A DNA stretch of 64,000 nucleotides from Luteolibacter yonseiensis (GCF_016595465.1 NZ_JAENIK010000011.1:682001-746000), one strand, 5' to 3'. Numbered from the stretch's first letter, positions 25,778 through 34,007 are shown. Notes: generated by a model from the letters alone, not told the origin. Program-made: numbers and translations.

Positions 25778-28012
25778 ATGAGCGGCAATGAATCGAGCGA
25801 GATGGAGTCCGCCATCTACCAGGTGGCCTTGTCCTTGGAAGGCAGGGAGGCCCGGCTTCGCTTTCTGGACCGGATCTATCTGCCGGGAGACCCCGCCAAG
25901 GAGGAAATGATCAGCCTTTTGGATCTGTCGGAAGCGAGTTCGGAATACTTCTGTGACGCGGACGATCATCGCGTGCGCATTGCCAGACAGCTTTTGTCCG
26001 ACAATCAGGTACCCGTCGGAGGTGCGGGAGAGCTGGTAGGCATGGAGGAGGAAAAGCCCGGTTCCATCCTGGGTCGCTACCGCATCATCGGATTGATCGG
26101 AGAAGGCGGGTCCGGAGTGATTTATGAGGCGGAGCAGGAGGCTCCGATCCGCCGCCGCGTGGCGGTCAAGGTCCTGCGGCATGGATTGGACTCGAAGTCG
26201 ATCCTCGCCCGCTTCGAGTCCGAGCGTCAGGCGCTCGCGATGATGGACCACCCGGGCATCGCCAAGGTCCTGGATGCCGGAACCACGGACGGCGGGCAGC
26301 CGTTCTTCGTGATGGAGCTGTTGAAGGGAGAGCGCATCTCCACTTATTGCGACAGTAAAAAACTCACCATCCGCGAGCGGGTCGATCTTTTCATCCAGAT
26401 CTGCAACGCCATCCAGCACGCCCACCAGAAGGGGATCATCCATCGCGACATCAAGCCCTCGAACGTCCTCGTCGACTGTCTGGAAGACGGGACCCATTCG
26501 CCGAAGGTGATCGACTTCGGCATCGCGAAGGCGACCGGAGGGCGCCGGATCGGCAGCGAAACAGTGTTCACCTCGCATGACCAGTTTTTGGGAACGCCCG
26601 TGTACGCGAGCCCGGAGCAGTTCGACGTGACCCGCCTGGATACCGACACCCGGGCGGACATCTACAGCATGGGTGTCCTGCTCCATGAACTGCTGACATC
26701 ATGCACCCCTCTGGCCCCGGAGCAGATCCAGGGTCTCGGCAAGTCGAAGCTTCATCGGAAGATGCTCGACATGGAGGTGGTCAGACCGTCCGTCCGCCTG
26801 GCCACGGAGGAAAAACCGGCGCTTGCGGAAATCTCCAAAAACCGTGGGGCTGAACCGGCGCAACTCATCCACGCGATACGTGGCGACCTGGACTGGATCG
26901 TCCTCAAGGCGATCGAAAAGGACAGGAACCGACGCTACCAGACCATCAACGGCCTGGCGATGGACCTCGGCTGTTTCCTGAACAACCAGCCCGTTCTGGC
27001 GCGGCCGCCCAGCCGCGTTTACCTGGCCGGAAAATTCATCCGCCGCAACCGCCTCGGAGTGGGTTTGGCCGCCACCCTCGTCCTTTTCCTCGTGACCGCG
27101 CTGATGTTCACGACCGTGCTCTACCGCCGTGCGGAACATTCGCGGGATCTCCAGTCCCGCCTCCGGAAAACGGCCGAGGCGGCTCGCAAGGAGGAGAACC
27201 GGCTGCGGATGCAGGCGGTGGCCCGTGCGAACGTCTCGCGTGTCGCCATGCTTCTCGACCAAGGCCGCATCGACGAGGCGGACGTGTTGCGGCAGGAATA
27301 CCCGATTTCCTCGATCGAGCCATCACTGGAAGCCGCAACCGTTTTCCGGTCGCTGGGTGACTGGAACGCGAGGGCCGGGCGCATGGACCAGGCACTTCCA
27401 TGCTACAGGCTCCTGCTGCAGGCGAACCGTTTCGACCAGCCGGACAAGGTGTTGCGCGGCGTTGACCTGCTGGTGATCGGAGCCGCGTTCATCGAGTCCT
27501 CACCGGAGGAATACCGGAGCTATCGTTTGGAAATACTCCACACACACATGCCACCCCGGGGTGCGGTACAGGCGGAGCACCTGATGAAATTCTGCCTGCT
27601 TGGTCACGCCGGGAAGGACGTGCTGGAGATGTTGCGTCCTGTGGCGGAGATTCTCGGAAAGTCCCGTGAATCCGGCTACCATGCGTGGGACGCGCTCGCC
27701 ATGAGCCTGTACCACCTACGCTCCGGGGACCCCGGCGCAGCCATGGAAGCAGGGCATGCGGGGATCCGGGACCCGTTGATCAAATCCACCTGCCAGGCGG
27801 CCATCCACGCCACGATGGCGATGGCCTGTCGTGAACGGGGCGATGCTGCGGAAGCCGACAAGCAGATGTCCGCCGCCGCCGAAATTCTCAAGAAAAACAC
27901 CGGCAGGGACCCGATCCCCGGCCAGCCTGCGGATGGATTCTGGTGGGACCGCTCCATCGCGAAGTCACTGGTCCGCGAATGCCGGAGAAAAAGCGGGATA
28001 TCCGGGCCGTGA
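25778..28012 (+). CDS. Membrane Ser/Thr protein kinase with C-terminal repeat region
   Basis: A 744-residue protein. After about 95 residues of acidic N-terminus comes a Hanks-type kinase domain: glycine loop IGEGGSGVIYEAEQ, catalytic Lys in VAVKVLRHG, HRDIKPSNVLVD, DFGIAK and the APE-equivalent YASPEQF. All key residues are present. One transmembrane helix follows (GLAATLVLFLVTALMFTTVL, about residue 430), then a helical, Ala/Glu-rich sensor part resembling TPR repeats. Such kinases are abundant in Verrucomicrobiota and Planctomycetota. It is the last host gene before the prophage. Confidence 0.92.
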   Translation: MSGNESSEMESAIYQVALSLEGREARLRFLDRIYLPGDPAKEEMISLLDLSEASSEYFCDADDHRVRIARQLLSDNQVPVGGAGELVGMEEEKPGSILGRYRIIGLIGEGGSGVIYEAEQEAPIRRRVAVKVLRHGLDSKSILARFESERQALAMMDHPGIAKVLDAGTTDGGQPFFVMELLKGERISTYCDSKKLTIRERVDLFIQICNAIQHAHQKGIIHRDIKPSNVLVDCLEDGTHSPKVIDFGIAKATGGRRIGSETVFTSHDQFLGTPVYASPEQFDVTRLDTDTRADIYSMGVLLHELLTSCTPLAPEQIQGLGKSKLHRKMLDMEVVRPSVRLATEEKPALAEISKNRGAEPAQLIHAIRGDLDWIVLKAIEKDRNRRYQTINGLAMDLGCFLNNQPVLARPPSRVYLAGKFIRRNRLGVGLAATLVLFLVTALMFTTVLYRRAEHSRDLQSRLRKTAEAARKEENRLRMQAVARANVSRVAMLLDQGRIDEADVLRQEYPISSIEPSLEAATVFRSLGDWNARAGRMDQALPCYRLLLQANRFDQPDKVLRGVDLLVIGAAFIESSPEEYRSYRLEILHTHMPPRGAVQAEHLMKFCLLGHAGKDVLEMLRPVAEILGKSRESGYHAWDALAMSLYHLRSGDPGAAMEAGHAGIRDPLIKSTCQAAIHATMAMACRERGDAAEADKQMSAAAEILKKNTGRDPIPGQPADGFWWDRSIAKSLVRECRRKSGISGP

Positions 28013-28054
28013 TGCACGGACTGACGAATTTCACCAAGCCGAAGCTCGATCATT

Positions 28055-28070
28055 ATTCTCAATTGAGAAT
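28055..28070. repeat. 16-bp perfect palindrome at the host-prophage junction
   Basis: ATTCTCAATTGAGAAT reads the same on both strands and abuts the CCA end of the tRNA-Ser fragment. It may be the stem of the tRNA's terminator or part of the recombination region. Confidence 0.6.
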
Positions 28071-28097
28071 GGCGGACAGGGAGGGATTCGAACCCTC
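28070..28097 (-). other. Prophage attachment half-site: 3' end of a tRNA-Ser gene
   Basis: On the minus strand this reads T-stem GAGGG, loop TTCGAAT, CCCTC, then CCTGTCC, discriminator G and CCA. A G discriminator with an acceptor strand that would pair with GGACAGG fits tRNA-Ser. No 5' half follows: upstream on the minus strand is phage DNA and, 13 bases away, the integrase stop. This is what integration into the 3' end of tRNA-Ser leaves at the end farther from the restored tRNA, so the intact tRNA-Ser should be at the other end, right of the window. Confidence 0.85.
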
Positions 28098-28109
28098 AAT
28101 TAATGGTTT

Positions 28110-29339
28110 TCAGCTTCCTCCAGTTTTCCGTTTCGTTGGTTTTTCAACCTTTTCCGAAACAGGGGGAAAGTCATTATCCACAGGTCTGAGGTACTTTTGT
28201 GGTATCAGAGGGAAGGGGGCGAACCACGCTTCCGCCTCATCCTTGCCCTTGGCATCGTTGTAGGATTTCTTGGCCTCGCTCTCGCTGTTGCCGGCTTCCA
28301 TGGAGGTTTGAGCCAGTCCCACGTCAGCACCGCGGCACGAGATGAAGGTGTGCCGCAGGGCGTTTTTCCGCCAGCCTCCGACGAGCTTGCCCAGCCTGGT
28401 CGTCTCCGCGTCGGCACCGCCGCGCCTGGGGGTGTGTGGCGGGAGATTCGGCCCCACCCGGCCAAAGGTTTTCTTGATCGGCCACAGGGCTTGTTTGAGG
28501 GCGGGGAGGATGGGCACCACCCGCCGGTGGCCGTTCTTGTCGGTCTCCGGCCGGATGATGATGAGATCCCGGTCCCACTTGAAGTCCGCCCAGTCGAGCG
28601 GACTTTTCCCGCTCTCCGGATCCGGGCAGATTTCCTCAGTACGGATGCCGGCCCAGCCGCCACAGCAAAGCCAGGCGAAATAGCCGGGGGTGACGTTCTG
28701 GATCATGGTCTCCAGGTGGCTCCGCTCCCACGTGGTGGGGACCTTGCGGATGACCCTCGGTTTTTCAAGGCACTGGGGGGCGGTCTTTTCTCCGGAGGGG
28801 AGATACTTCATTTCCACGCACCACTTGAAAAAGGTAATCCACGCACCGCGGCGGTTCTTGCGGGTGCGGGCCGAGCCGGGGAGGGGAGGGAGCTCGGCGG
28901 GACCGATCTCGTGGAGGTCCCTGTCCGGCAGGACGGAGAGGTGCCGCGTCAGGATGTTCACATTGTGCGGCGAGCTGCCGGCGTTGGCGCGCTTCACCGC
29001 GAGGAACTCCTCCACGGCCTCCCTGCAGTTCTTTTTCGGCAGGCGCTTGGCGTGCCAGAGGATGAACTCATCAACCAGGGCAAGCGAGGGGTCCACCTCC
29101 AGCATGCGGCGGATGGCCACCGTCTGCGCTGTCGAGAGGGCGCCGAGTTTCACGCCGCCGAGGTAGGTCTCTTCCGCGATCCGTTTCGCCTCCGCCTTGG
29201 CCTTTTCCAAGGTGGAGCGGACCACGAACCGTTTCCCGTTGCGGAATTTCCAATATTCCACGCCGGCGCGAGGCGACCACGGGAACACCGTGATGGAAAC
29301 GGTGCGGTATTTCACCAACACGGAGCGGGTCTCATTCAT
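28110..29339 (-). CDS. int: Phage tyrosine integrase
   Basis: A 409-residue site-specific recombinase. A SAM-like core-binding domain spans about residues 85-190. The catalytic domain has Arg233 (GWAGIRTEEI), Arg329/His330 (NALRHTFIS) and nucleophile Tyr360 (KKSYND). The second conserved His/Trp position is Asn351 (AGNSES), a deviation. It lies directly beside the tRNA-Ser half-site, the normal place for int. ATG 29339 overlaps the stop of the upstream gene (ATGA), so I use it rather than 29372. It catalyses integration and excision. Confidence 0.93.
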   Translation of the reverse strand: MNETRSVLVKYRTVSITVFPWSPRAGVEYWKFRNGKRFVVRSTLEKAKAEAKRIAEETYLGGVKLGALSTAQTVAIRRMLEVDPSLALVDEFILWHAKRLPKKNCREAVEEFLAVKRANAGSSPHNVNILTRHLSVLPDRDLHEIGPAELPPLPGSARTRKNRRGAWITFFKWCVEMKYLPSGEKTAPQCLEKPRVIRKVPTTWERSHLETMIQNVTPGYFAWLCCGGWAGIRTEEICPDPESGKSPLDWADFKWDRDLIIIRPETDKNGHRRVVPILPALKQALWPIKKTFGRVGPNLPPHTPRRGGADAETTRLGKLVGGWRKNALRHTFISCRGADVGLAQTSMEAGNSESEAKKSYNDAKGKDEAEAWFAPFPLIPQKYLRPVDNDFPPVSEKVEKPTKRKTGGS

Positions 29340-29794
29340 ACGGGGAAGGCGGCACGCATGAATTCCTCGCACTTCTTCAGCACGAAGGCGGTGGTGATGT
29401 CCGAGTAGAGAAACGTCAGTTCCAGAGAACCATCAAAGGCGTTCCCGCTGTCGTAGTGGGAAACCATGAAGGCGCGGTCCTGTGGTTTTGCCTGAAAATG
29501 AAGCGTTCGTTTGACTGACCGGATGTTGATCTCGATTTCGAATTCCGAAGATATGTCGTGAACCTTCCGGCGGCTGACCTTGAGCGTGCACTCCCGGCCC
29601 GCCGTCTCGATCGCGGCCCGCATCTTTTCAAGTTCCGGTTCGATGATTTCCCGGATGATCTTCTCTGCGTCCTCACAGGAGACGCGAAGAGCGATGAGGC
29701 GGTCGGCATCGCTCTGCCGCCGGCGCGAGGCTTCCGCCTCCTGTCTGGCGGAGTGTGCTTTCAGGTGGGATTGGTAGTCCATTGGTTCATTCAT
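29336..29794 (-). CDS. Phage hypothetical protein upstream of int
   Basis: A 152-residue protein with a long charged helix in the first half (HSARQEAEASRRRQSDADRL...IIEPELEKMRAAIE) and a beta-rich second half. No helix-turn-helix is evident. The 4-base overlap with int shows co-transcription, so an accessory role in integration or excision is possible, but no family is recognised. Confidence 0.65.
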   Translation of the reverse strand: MNEPMDYQSHLKAHSARQEAEASRRRQSDADRLIALRVSCEDAEKIIREIIEPELEKMRAAIETAGRECTLKVSRRKVHDISSEFEIEINIRSVKRTLHFQAKPQDRAFMVSHYDSGNAFDGSLELTFLYSDITTAFVLKKCEEFMRAAFPV

Positions 29795-29832
29795 GGCTTG
29801 CTGATGGATTGCATCTGAAATAACAAGATTTC

Positions 29833-30465
29833 ATGTTTCGCGACAGTAGAGCCATAATGCTCGGACCGGATCACCTTTCGTCTCGGCATGAGAGGTTCTT
29901 CGCATCGCTGGCTGCTCACGCCGGCATTGTCGGACCGGTCAAATGGCTCCCCGGAACCACCGGGAAACATCGGGTTATCCCTCGGAATTTTAATCCCTTG
30001 GTTCGTCGTAGTCCCCATTTCTATTACGCTACGGCGGACTATAGGGACGCGCTGGAAAAAGCGATCCTGGACGAAGTAGAGCATCTCTTCATCTTCGAAG
30101 ATGATTGCAGATTCTTTCCGGAGTTCGAGGAACTGTTCCTGCCTGCGTTCCGCAATCTCCCAGACGGGTGGATGGCCCTGATGATGGGCGGCAGTCGGCA
30201 AACGAAGAAGATGCCGGTTGTCGTTCCGGGCGTGCTCCGCAGGGTAAACGGGGGATGTCTCGCAACGCACGCCATCCTTTGGAGCAGGGCCGGAATGATC
30301 CGGGCATGGAACCATCTTTACGAAAATGGGAATCTGATCGTGGATCAGGCCTTTGCCGGGCTGCAGGCGATAGAGCCTCATTTCTACGCGCCGGACAGGT
30401 GGGTGACCGACCAGTGTCCGGAAGCGGTGCCGGCGTCGAGGGAGATCACCCACGCAGAGTGCTGA
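29833..30465 (+). CDS. Glycosyltransferase-like protein (GT25-like), prophage cargo
   Basis: A 210-residue protein with the features of GT25/LPS glycosyltransferases: an early SRHERF segment, the DxD-type metal site in HLFIFEDDCRFFPEFEEL, a GGSRQ.. loop, and CLATHAILWSRAGM with a downstream Asp (IVDQAF). It sits alone on the plus strand between leftward lysogeny genes, as expected for a cargo (moron) gene expressed in the lysogen. It may modify a surface sugar and alter phage adsorption (inference). Confidence 0.65.
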   Translation: MFRDSRAIMLGPDHLSSRHERFFASLAAHAGIVGPVKWLPGTTGKHRVIPRNFNPLVRRSPHFYYATADYRDALEKAILDEVEHLFIFEDDCRFFPEFEELFLPAFRNLPDGWMALMMGGSRQTKKMPVVVPGVLRRVNGGCLATHAILWSRAGMIRAWNHLYENGNLIVDQAFAGLQAIEPHFYAPDRWVTDQCPEAVPASREITHAEC

Positions 30466-30466
30466 A

Positions 30467-30904
30467 CTACCATTTATAAATGATGTCTTGGGTGGCATAG
30501 ACAATTCCCTTTCCTTTACATGCCTGACAGATGTCGGGATCTGTGGCCCTTTTCGGCTTTTCGGGCTTACAGGCTACGCATGGCGCATTCTTATTGTATC
30601 TGGGGACGGTAAACTTGTCTCCCTTCTTTAAACGCTCTAACAATTCTTCTCGAGTGATCAAAAAACCGTCGGGATTTGAATTGGTGATGTGTGCTTGAAT
30701 CTCTTTGTCTGCGACGTCCACGCCCACAGCGGCAATCCGGTCATTCGTGACCTTCAAAGCAATCAACTTATAGGCGTCGGCGAGCTCTTTGCCTTTCACG
30801 GTTCGGAGCGATTTTTCCACCGGTGGATCAACGCGAACCTTGATATCGACCTGCGCGGCGGCGAAACTGCATAATACGGCAAGTATGAGGAGGATTTTTT
30901 TCAT
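30467..30904 (-). CDS. Exported Cys-containing hypothetical protein, prophage cargo
   Basis: A 145-residue protein with a clear signal peptide (KKILLILAVLCSFAAA). The C-terminal 45 residues contain CVAC and CQACKGKG pairs, the second like a DnaJ-type zinc finger unit. No family recognised. It starts at ATG 30904, and its stop lies 2 bases from the stop of the convergent glycosyltransferase gene. A signal peptide is unusual for a phage replication or virion protein, so it is probably a lysogenic-conversion gene. Confidence 0.65.
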   Translation of the reverse strand: MKKILLILAVLCSFAAAQVDIKVRVDPPVEKSLRTVKGKELADAYKLIALKVTNDRIAAVGVDVADKEIQAHITNSNPDGFLITREELLERLKKGDKFTVPRYNKNAPCVACKPEKPKRATDPDICQACKGKGIVYATQDIIYKW

Positions 30905-31010
30905 AGTGTCGGGGCTTCTAGATAGAATTTTGACGGACGTCAATCATGAGATTTTCATCGAAAATTCACGTGCTAAATGGGGTGTTGTGGCTATGCATGT
31001 TGCTGGCAAG

Positions 31011-31523
31011 TCAGGCACGGCCAGTAGGCGTAGACTTTGATCCGCTCTGTTTTTTGGTCTGATAGATGACCTTCCCTTGCATCTGCGTGAAATCGGGATC
31101 GGGTTCATCTGCAACTGCGTGGAGCGCCGGCACTCCTTTTCCAGCTTGCGCCTCCCGAATGATCCGGCGCGCTTCCGCTTGGATCACATCACGGCAAAAA
31201 GACGCTAGGGAGGGGCTGTCAACGATCCGGCTGGCCTGGTCCGCAATATCCAGTTCCTCATCATTCAGGAAGATTTGGGAGTAGCCGGGAATAATTGGTT
31301 CATCCTTCCTCACCGGTAAAGCTAGTCTCTGCTCCTCCGCCTCAATGGTGGCTGATAATTTTTCCTGCAGGAATCGAGTTCGATTTTTCGGGTCCGAATT
31401 AGCAGCCAGCGCGACTCTTATGGAGTTAGGTTTTCTGCCAGATTGTTCTGCAAGCCAGGAACGATCCTTCCCGATGCCCGCGAGTCGTTTGTCAATGTCT
31501 TCGAAATTGATCACGGGCCACAA
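31011..31523 (-). CDS. Putative phage repressor
   Basis: A 170-residue protein. The first 40 residues fit a lambda-type helix-turn-helix (DIDKRLAGIGKDRSWLAEQSGRKPNSIRVALA). The rest is helical and charged with no Ser-Lys peptidase motif, so it is not a LexA-like self-cleaving repressor. It is transcribed leftward, divergent from the early operon, with repeated operator-like sites between. The frame begins at TTG 31523, with GTG 31514 as an alternative. Confidence 0.6.
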   Translation of the reverse strand: MWPVINFEDIDKRLAGIGKDRSWLAEQSGRKPNSIRVALAANSDPKNRTRFLQEKLSATIEAEEQRLALPVRKDEPIIPGYSQIFLNDEELDIADQASRIVDSPSLASFCRDVIQAEARRIIREAQAGKGVPALHAVADEPDPDFTQMQGKVIYQTKKQSGSKSTPTGRA

Positions 31524-31534
31524 ATACCACTGTT

Positions 31535-31601
31535 AGCAGAAAATCATACAATTATTTTACGTGAAGCAGAAATTCTTCTTTACGGCGTCAGAAATTCTGC
31601 T
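31535..31601. promoter_or_regulatory. Operator-like repeats in the repressor/early-operon divergent region
   Basis: Three copies of an AGCAGAAATTC-like 11-mer: 31535-31545 (AGCAGAAAATC), 31565-31575 (AGCAGAAATTC) and, inverted, 31591-31601 (GAAATTCTGCT). The region is AT-rich compared with its surroundings and lies between two divergent start codons. This is the layout of lambdoid operators. Confidence 0.65.
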
Positions 31602-31613
31602 TTTTGTAAGCGC

Positions 31614-31790
31614 ATGAAAGCGCAAGACCGCCTCACTGCTGTGGATCTCCGGGACCTTTCGGAGGCCGAACACGCCGCACTCCGCCAAGCGGCAATCACC
31701 GCCAACCTGTCGCTCCCGGAGTTCCTGGGTCAACTGGTCGCGAAAACATCCAAGCGTCTTCTGGGCCGCAAACCAAAAGCCACAGTCTGA
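31614..31790 (+). CDS. Small early protein, possible DNA-binding regulator
   Basis: A 58-residue protein, the first gene rightward from the operator region. It has a strand-like start (AVDLRDLSEAEHAALRQAAITANLSLPEFLGQLV) resembling a ribbon-helix-helix protein and a basic tail. Its position is that of Cro. The family assignment is weak. Confidence 0.5.
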   Translation: MKAQDRLTAVDLRDLSEAEHAALRQAAITANLSLPEFLGQLVAKTSKRLLGRKPKATV

Positions 31791-31791
31791 A

Positions 31792-32250
31792 ATGAAGTCC
31801 TGGACGGTCACCATCCCTTTGGAGGCTTTCTCCTGCTGGCTTCTTGTGACAACTGCATTGTGCGTCACCGGCAGCCTTATGGGGCCTTTCACCTACTGGG
31901 TGGAGGTGGTGAGGGATGAGATGGGACAGGCGGACGAAATCTCAGAAAGAGAAAAATGGGCCGCTGGTCGGGTCGAAGGGATTCCGTTTGTCGGGAAGGT
32001 GCTGTTTCACCGACTCCCAGTAATCAAGGTGCTCCTTCTGAAGCTTCGCCATTTCCGCACGGTGTGCCCGATCAATGTCCGCCTTCTCCTGCTCAAGAGC
32101 CTTTATGCGGTCCTCCGCAAGCTTCCGAAGGTGGGACTCGCCCTCAACCCGCGCCTTCCATTCAGACGCCCTCGAAACACGGACGCCACCCACAATAGTG
32201 AGAACGGACCCGACCAGCGCGAGCACGGATCCGACAACGACCTCCAATGA
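31792..32250 (+). CDS. Possible early membrane protein (doubtful, overlaps minus-strand gene)
   Basis: A 152-codon frame starting one base after the previous stop. The first 60 residues (PLEAFSCWLLVTTALCVTGSLMG then a polar, acidic stretch) look like a small membrane protein. The remainder lies antisense to the coiled-coil gene at 31942-32262 and looks like a shadow. Either this frame or the antisense one is real over the overlap. Confidence 0.3.
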   Translation: MKSWTVTIPLEAFSCWLLVTTALCVTGSLMGPFTYWVEVVRDEMGQADEISEREKWAAGRVEGIPFVGKVLFHRLPVIKVLLLKLRHFRTVCPINVRLLLLKSLYAVLRKLPKVGLALNPRLPFRRPRNTDATHNSENGPDQREHGSDNDLQ

Positions 32251-32262
32251 TTTCCAGTCCAT
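31942..32262 (-). CDS. Membrane protein with long coiled coil
   Basis: A 106-residue protein with one N-terminal membrane helix (VVVGSVLALVGSVLTIVGGV) and a strongly heptad-patterned coiled coil (HLRKLAEDRIKALEQEKADIDRAHRAEMAKLQKEHLDYWE). The pattern is too regular for a shadow frame. It points against the early operon. A spanin-, holin-like or superinfection-exclusion protein is possible; no family identified. Confidence 0.6.
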   Translation of the reverse strand: MDWKSLEVVVGSVLALVGSVLTIVGGVRVSRASEWKARVEGESHLRKLAEDRIKALEQEKADIDRAHRAEMAKLQKEHLDYWESVKQHLPDKRNPFDPTSGPFFSF

Positions 32263-32355
32263 GCCCGCAGGCCTAGCAGGGCTCCCCCACTGAACCAATC
32301 AAATCATTCCCATCATGAGCATATTTCCACCCCGAACCCAAACCACGCCTGAGCC

Positions 32356-32613
32356 ATGAACCTTCCGTCCGATGTGATGAAGGCGGTGATCGTGGCCGCG
32401 GGCAAGGAGCTCGCGGACCGGTTGGAACCGCAGGCGAAGGACCTGCAGCTCTTCACCATCGCCGAAGTGGCCGAACGGTTGCGCGTCTCCGAACCCACCG
32501 CCCGCCGGCTGATCCGCGAACACGTGGACCTCGGCGAGGCCTCCAAGCGGGTGAGCCTCGCCCAACTCCGAAAGATCATCGAATCCCGCACCGCGGAAGC
32601 TCCAGCCGCCTGA
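32356..32613 (+). CDS. Helix-turn-helix protein (MerR/excisionase-like domain)
   Basis: An 85-residue protein with the HTH_17-type pattern LFTIAEVAERLRVSEPTARRLIREHVDLGEASKRVSLAQLRKII. This is the winged-helix seen in excisionases and small phage regulators. It could direct int or early transcription. Confidence 0.75.
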   Translation: MNLPSDVMKAVIVAAGKELADRLEPQAKDLQLFTIAEVAERLRVSEPTARRLIREHVDLGEASKRVSLAQLRKIIESRTAEAPAA

Positions 32614-32640
32614 ACATCACCCCCAACCTGAAACCAACAC

Positions 32641-32886
32641 ATGCACCCCAAGCGTCAACCATCAGTTGTCTCCGTAGCCATGGCGCTCGCTGCCGCCGCT
32701 TCCAGAAACCAGACCGACCTGCCGGTCGGAACACCTCCCTACCCAGGGAAACAACTGACACCACTTAATTTTGAGACGATGAGATCCGGCGATTTGCCCG
32801 GATCCTACGGAGTTAGAAATCAGCGGAAAATCCGCAAGAACAGGCGGCGTCAGCACGCTGCGGGACACCGCAAGGCATTCGCCTGA
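32641..32886 (+). CDS. Small basic phage protein
   Basis: An 81-residue protein with an Ala-rich helix near the start and a very basic C-terminus (RNQRKIRKNRRRQHAAGHRK), suggesting nucleic-acid binding. It overlaps the next start by one base. No family known. Confidence 0.5.
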   Translation: MHPKRQPSVVSVAMALAAAASRNQTDLPVGTPPYPGKQLTPLNFETMRSGDLPGSYGVRNQRKIRKNRRRQHAAGHRKAFA

Positions 32887-33038
32887 TGGACTTCACCGAC
32901 CGCGACGAGTGGCCGGACCACCGGGTGATCCGGTGGATCGACACCCTGAGAAAACCCAACCCGCTCGGACTTTGGTCCGCCCGCCATCTCGCCGGCCTCG
33001 AAGCCGAGGCCCACCACCGAAACCTGAAAATCCCATGA
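32886..33038 (+). CDS. Small phage protein, hypothetical
   Basis: A 50-residue frame starting in the preceding stop codon (TGATG) and ending in the next gene's ATGA, so it fits the overlapping operon exactly. It is rich in Trp, His and Arg (DEWPDHRVIRWIDTLRKP). No family recognised. Confidence 0.5.
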   Translation: MDFTDRDEWPDHRVIRWIDTLRKPNPLGLWSARHLAGLEAEAHHRNLKIP

Positions 33039-33598
33039 CCCACGACCTCCCCAACATCCGTGCCGCCGCCTCGCTGTGGCGCGTGCGTCATCCCGACCAG
33101 GCTCATTGCTCGATCGTGGTGCAGATCTCTCACGCCGGCATGCATGCCGCCATCGGCAGCACGCTCACCCCCATCGCCTCCAATTTCGCGCCAGGCACCT
33201 ACATCGTCAATCCCGACGCCAGCCTGCAGGTTGCCAGCGGAGGCAGTCTGGATTCCGCCGAGGCGTGGGAAACGCTGGAACCTGCCGACCGCGCGGCCGC
33301 GTTTCGCTTCACCGGCGGACCTCTCAGCGAGGAACAAGCCGCCGAACACCATGCCCTGCGCGCGCTCCTTATGAACGAGCCGAATGTGCATGACGTCATC
33401 GCCATCGCTCCGCATCTGGACGGACGTTGGATGTATCTGGTGCAATGCCCTCTCTCGTGGAAGTTCCCGACCCACGTGGTGGGAATCGCCGATCTCAAAA
33501 ACGAGGAGGCTGAAATCATCGCCCAGTGTGGGGCCCTGTGGTCCGCCCAGGACGTGTGGAACAACCGCCGTCACCCCCTCAGCCATGAAGAGGGCTGA
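33035..33598 (+). CDS. Phage hypothetical protein
   Basis: A 187-residue soluble protein, no known motif. It starts at the ATGA overlap at 33035; the frame to 32909 is not used. Both ends overlap neighbouring genes, supporting it as part of the early operon. Confidence 0.65.
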   Translation: MTHDLPNIRAAASLWRVRHPDQAHCSIVVQISHAGMHAAIGSTLTPIASNFAPGTYIVNPDASLQVASGGSLDSAEAWETLEPADRAAAFRFTGGPLSEEQAAEHHALRALLMNEPNVHDVIAIAPHLDGRWMYLVQCPLSWKFPTHVVGIADLKNEEAEIIAQCGALWSAQDVWNNRRHPLSHEEG

Positions 33599-33722
33599 CA
33601 CACCGAAGGGCGCCGCGCTCGTCGCCCTCCTCACCGTGGCGGCCTGCGTGCTCGCTCCATGGGTCGTCTACGGCTTCGCCCGCATCCTCTCCGAAATTTA
33701 CACCGTCCTCCACCAGCCATGA
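33585..33722 (+). CDS. Small phage membrane protein
   Basis: A 45-residue frame with one hydrophobic helix (AALVALLTVAACVLAPWVVYGF). It overlaps the previous gene by 14 bases and the next by four. Confidence 0.5.
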   Translation: MKRADTPKGAALVALLTVAACVLAPWVVYGFARILSEIYTVLHQP

Positions 33723-34000
33723 GCCGCCTCCCCGCCATCCTCCGCGTCCGCAAGACGGACTACCGCCCGCCCGGTGCGGGCAACACCCCACCACTGGACC
33801 GCAAAGCGGGACCAGGGGCGGCAGCGTGCCCGGAATCGCCCACGGAACGGGCCGCTCACGATTCGGTCGTCGCCACCTATTCGTTACCGATTCTCCGCGC
33901 CATCGCCGCGGACCTCGGCAAACGCGCCTGGCTCAACGACTGGAGCACCATCCGTCTGGCGGCCGTGAGGCGCCGCATCCGCGAAATCTCCCCCACCTGA
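33719..34000 (+). CDS. Phage hypothetical protein
   Basis: A 93-residue protein with a Pro/Gly-rich N-terminal half and a helical, basic C-terminus (LRAIAADLGKRAWLNDWSTIRLAAVRRRI). No family recognised. Start at the ATGA overlap. Confidence 0.5.
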   Translation: MSRLPAILRVRKTDYRPPGAGNTPPLDRKAGPGAAACPESPTERAAHDSVVATYSLPILRAIAADLGKRAWLNDWSTIRLAAVRRRIREISPT

Positions 34001-34007
34001 CACAAAC

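Noticed and set aside
25379..26686. 5' extension of the minus-strand frame 23666-26686 into a 1006-residue protein
   Set aside because: This part is antisense to the conserved kinase domain. A signal peptide begins in the protein starting at 25378, so the shorter form is used.
28197..29408. Plus-strand frame of 403 codons opposite int
   Set aside because: The minus strand encodes an integrase with Arg, His and Tyr catalytic residues; the plus frame is a shadow.
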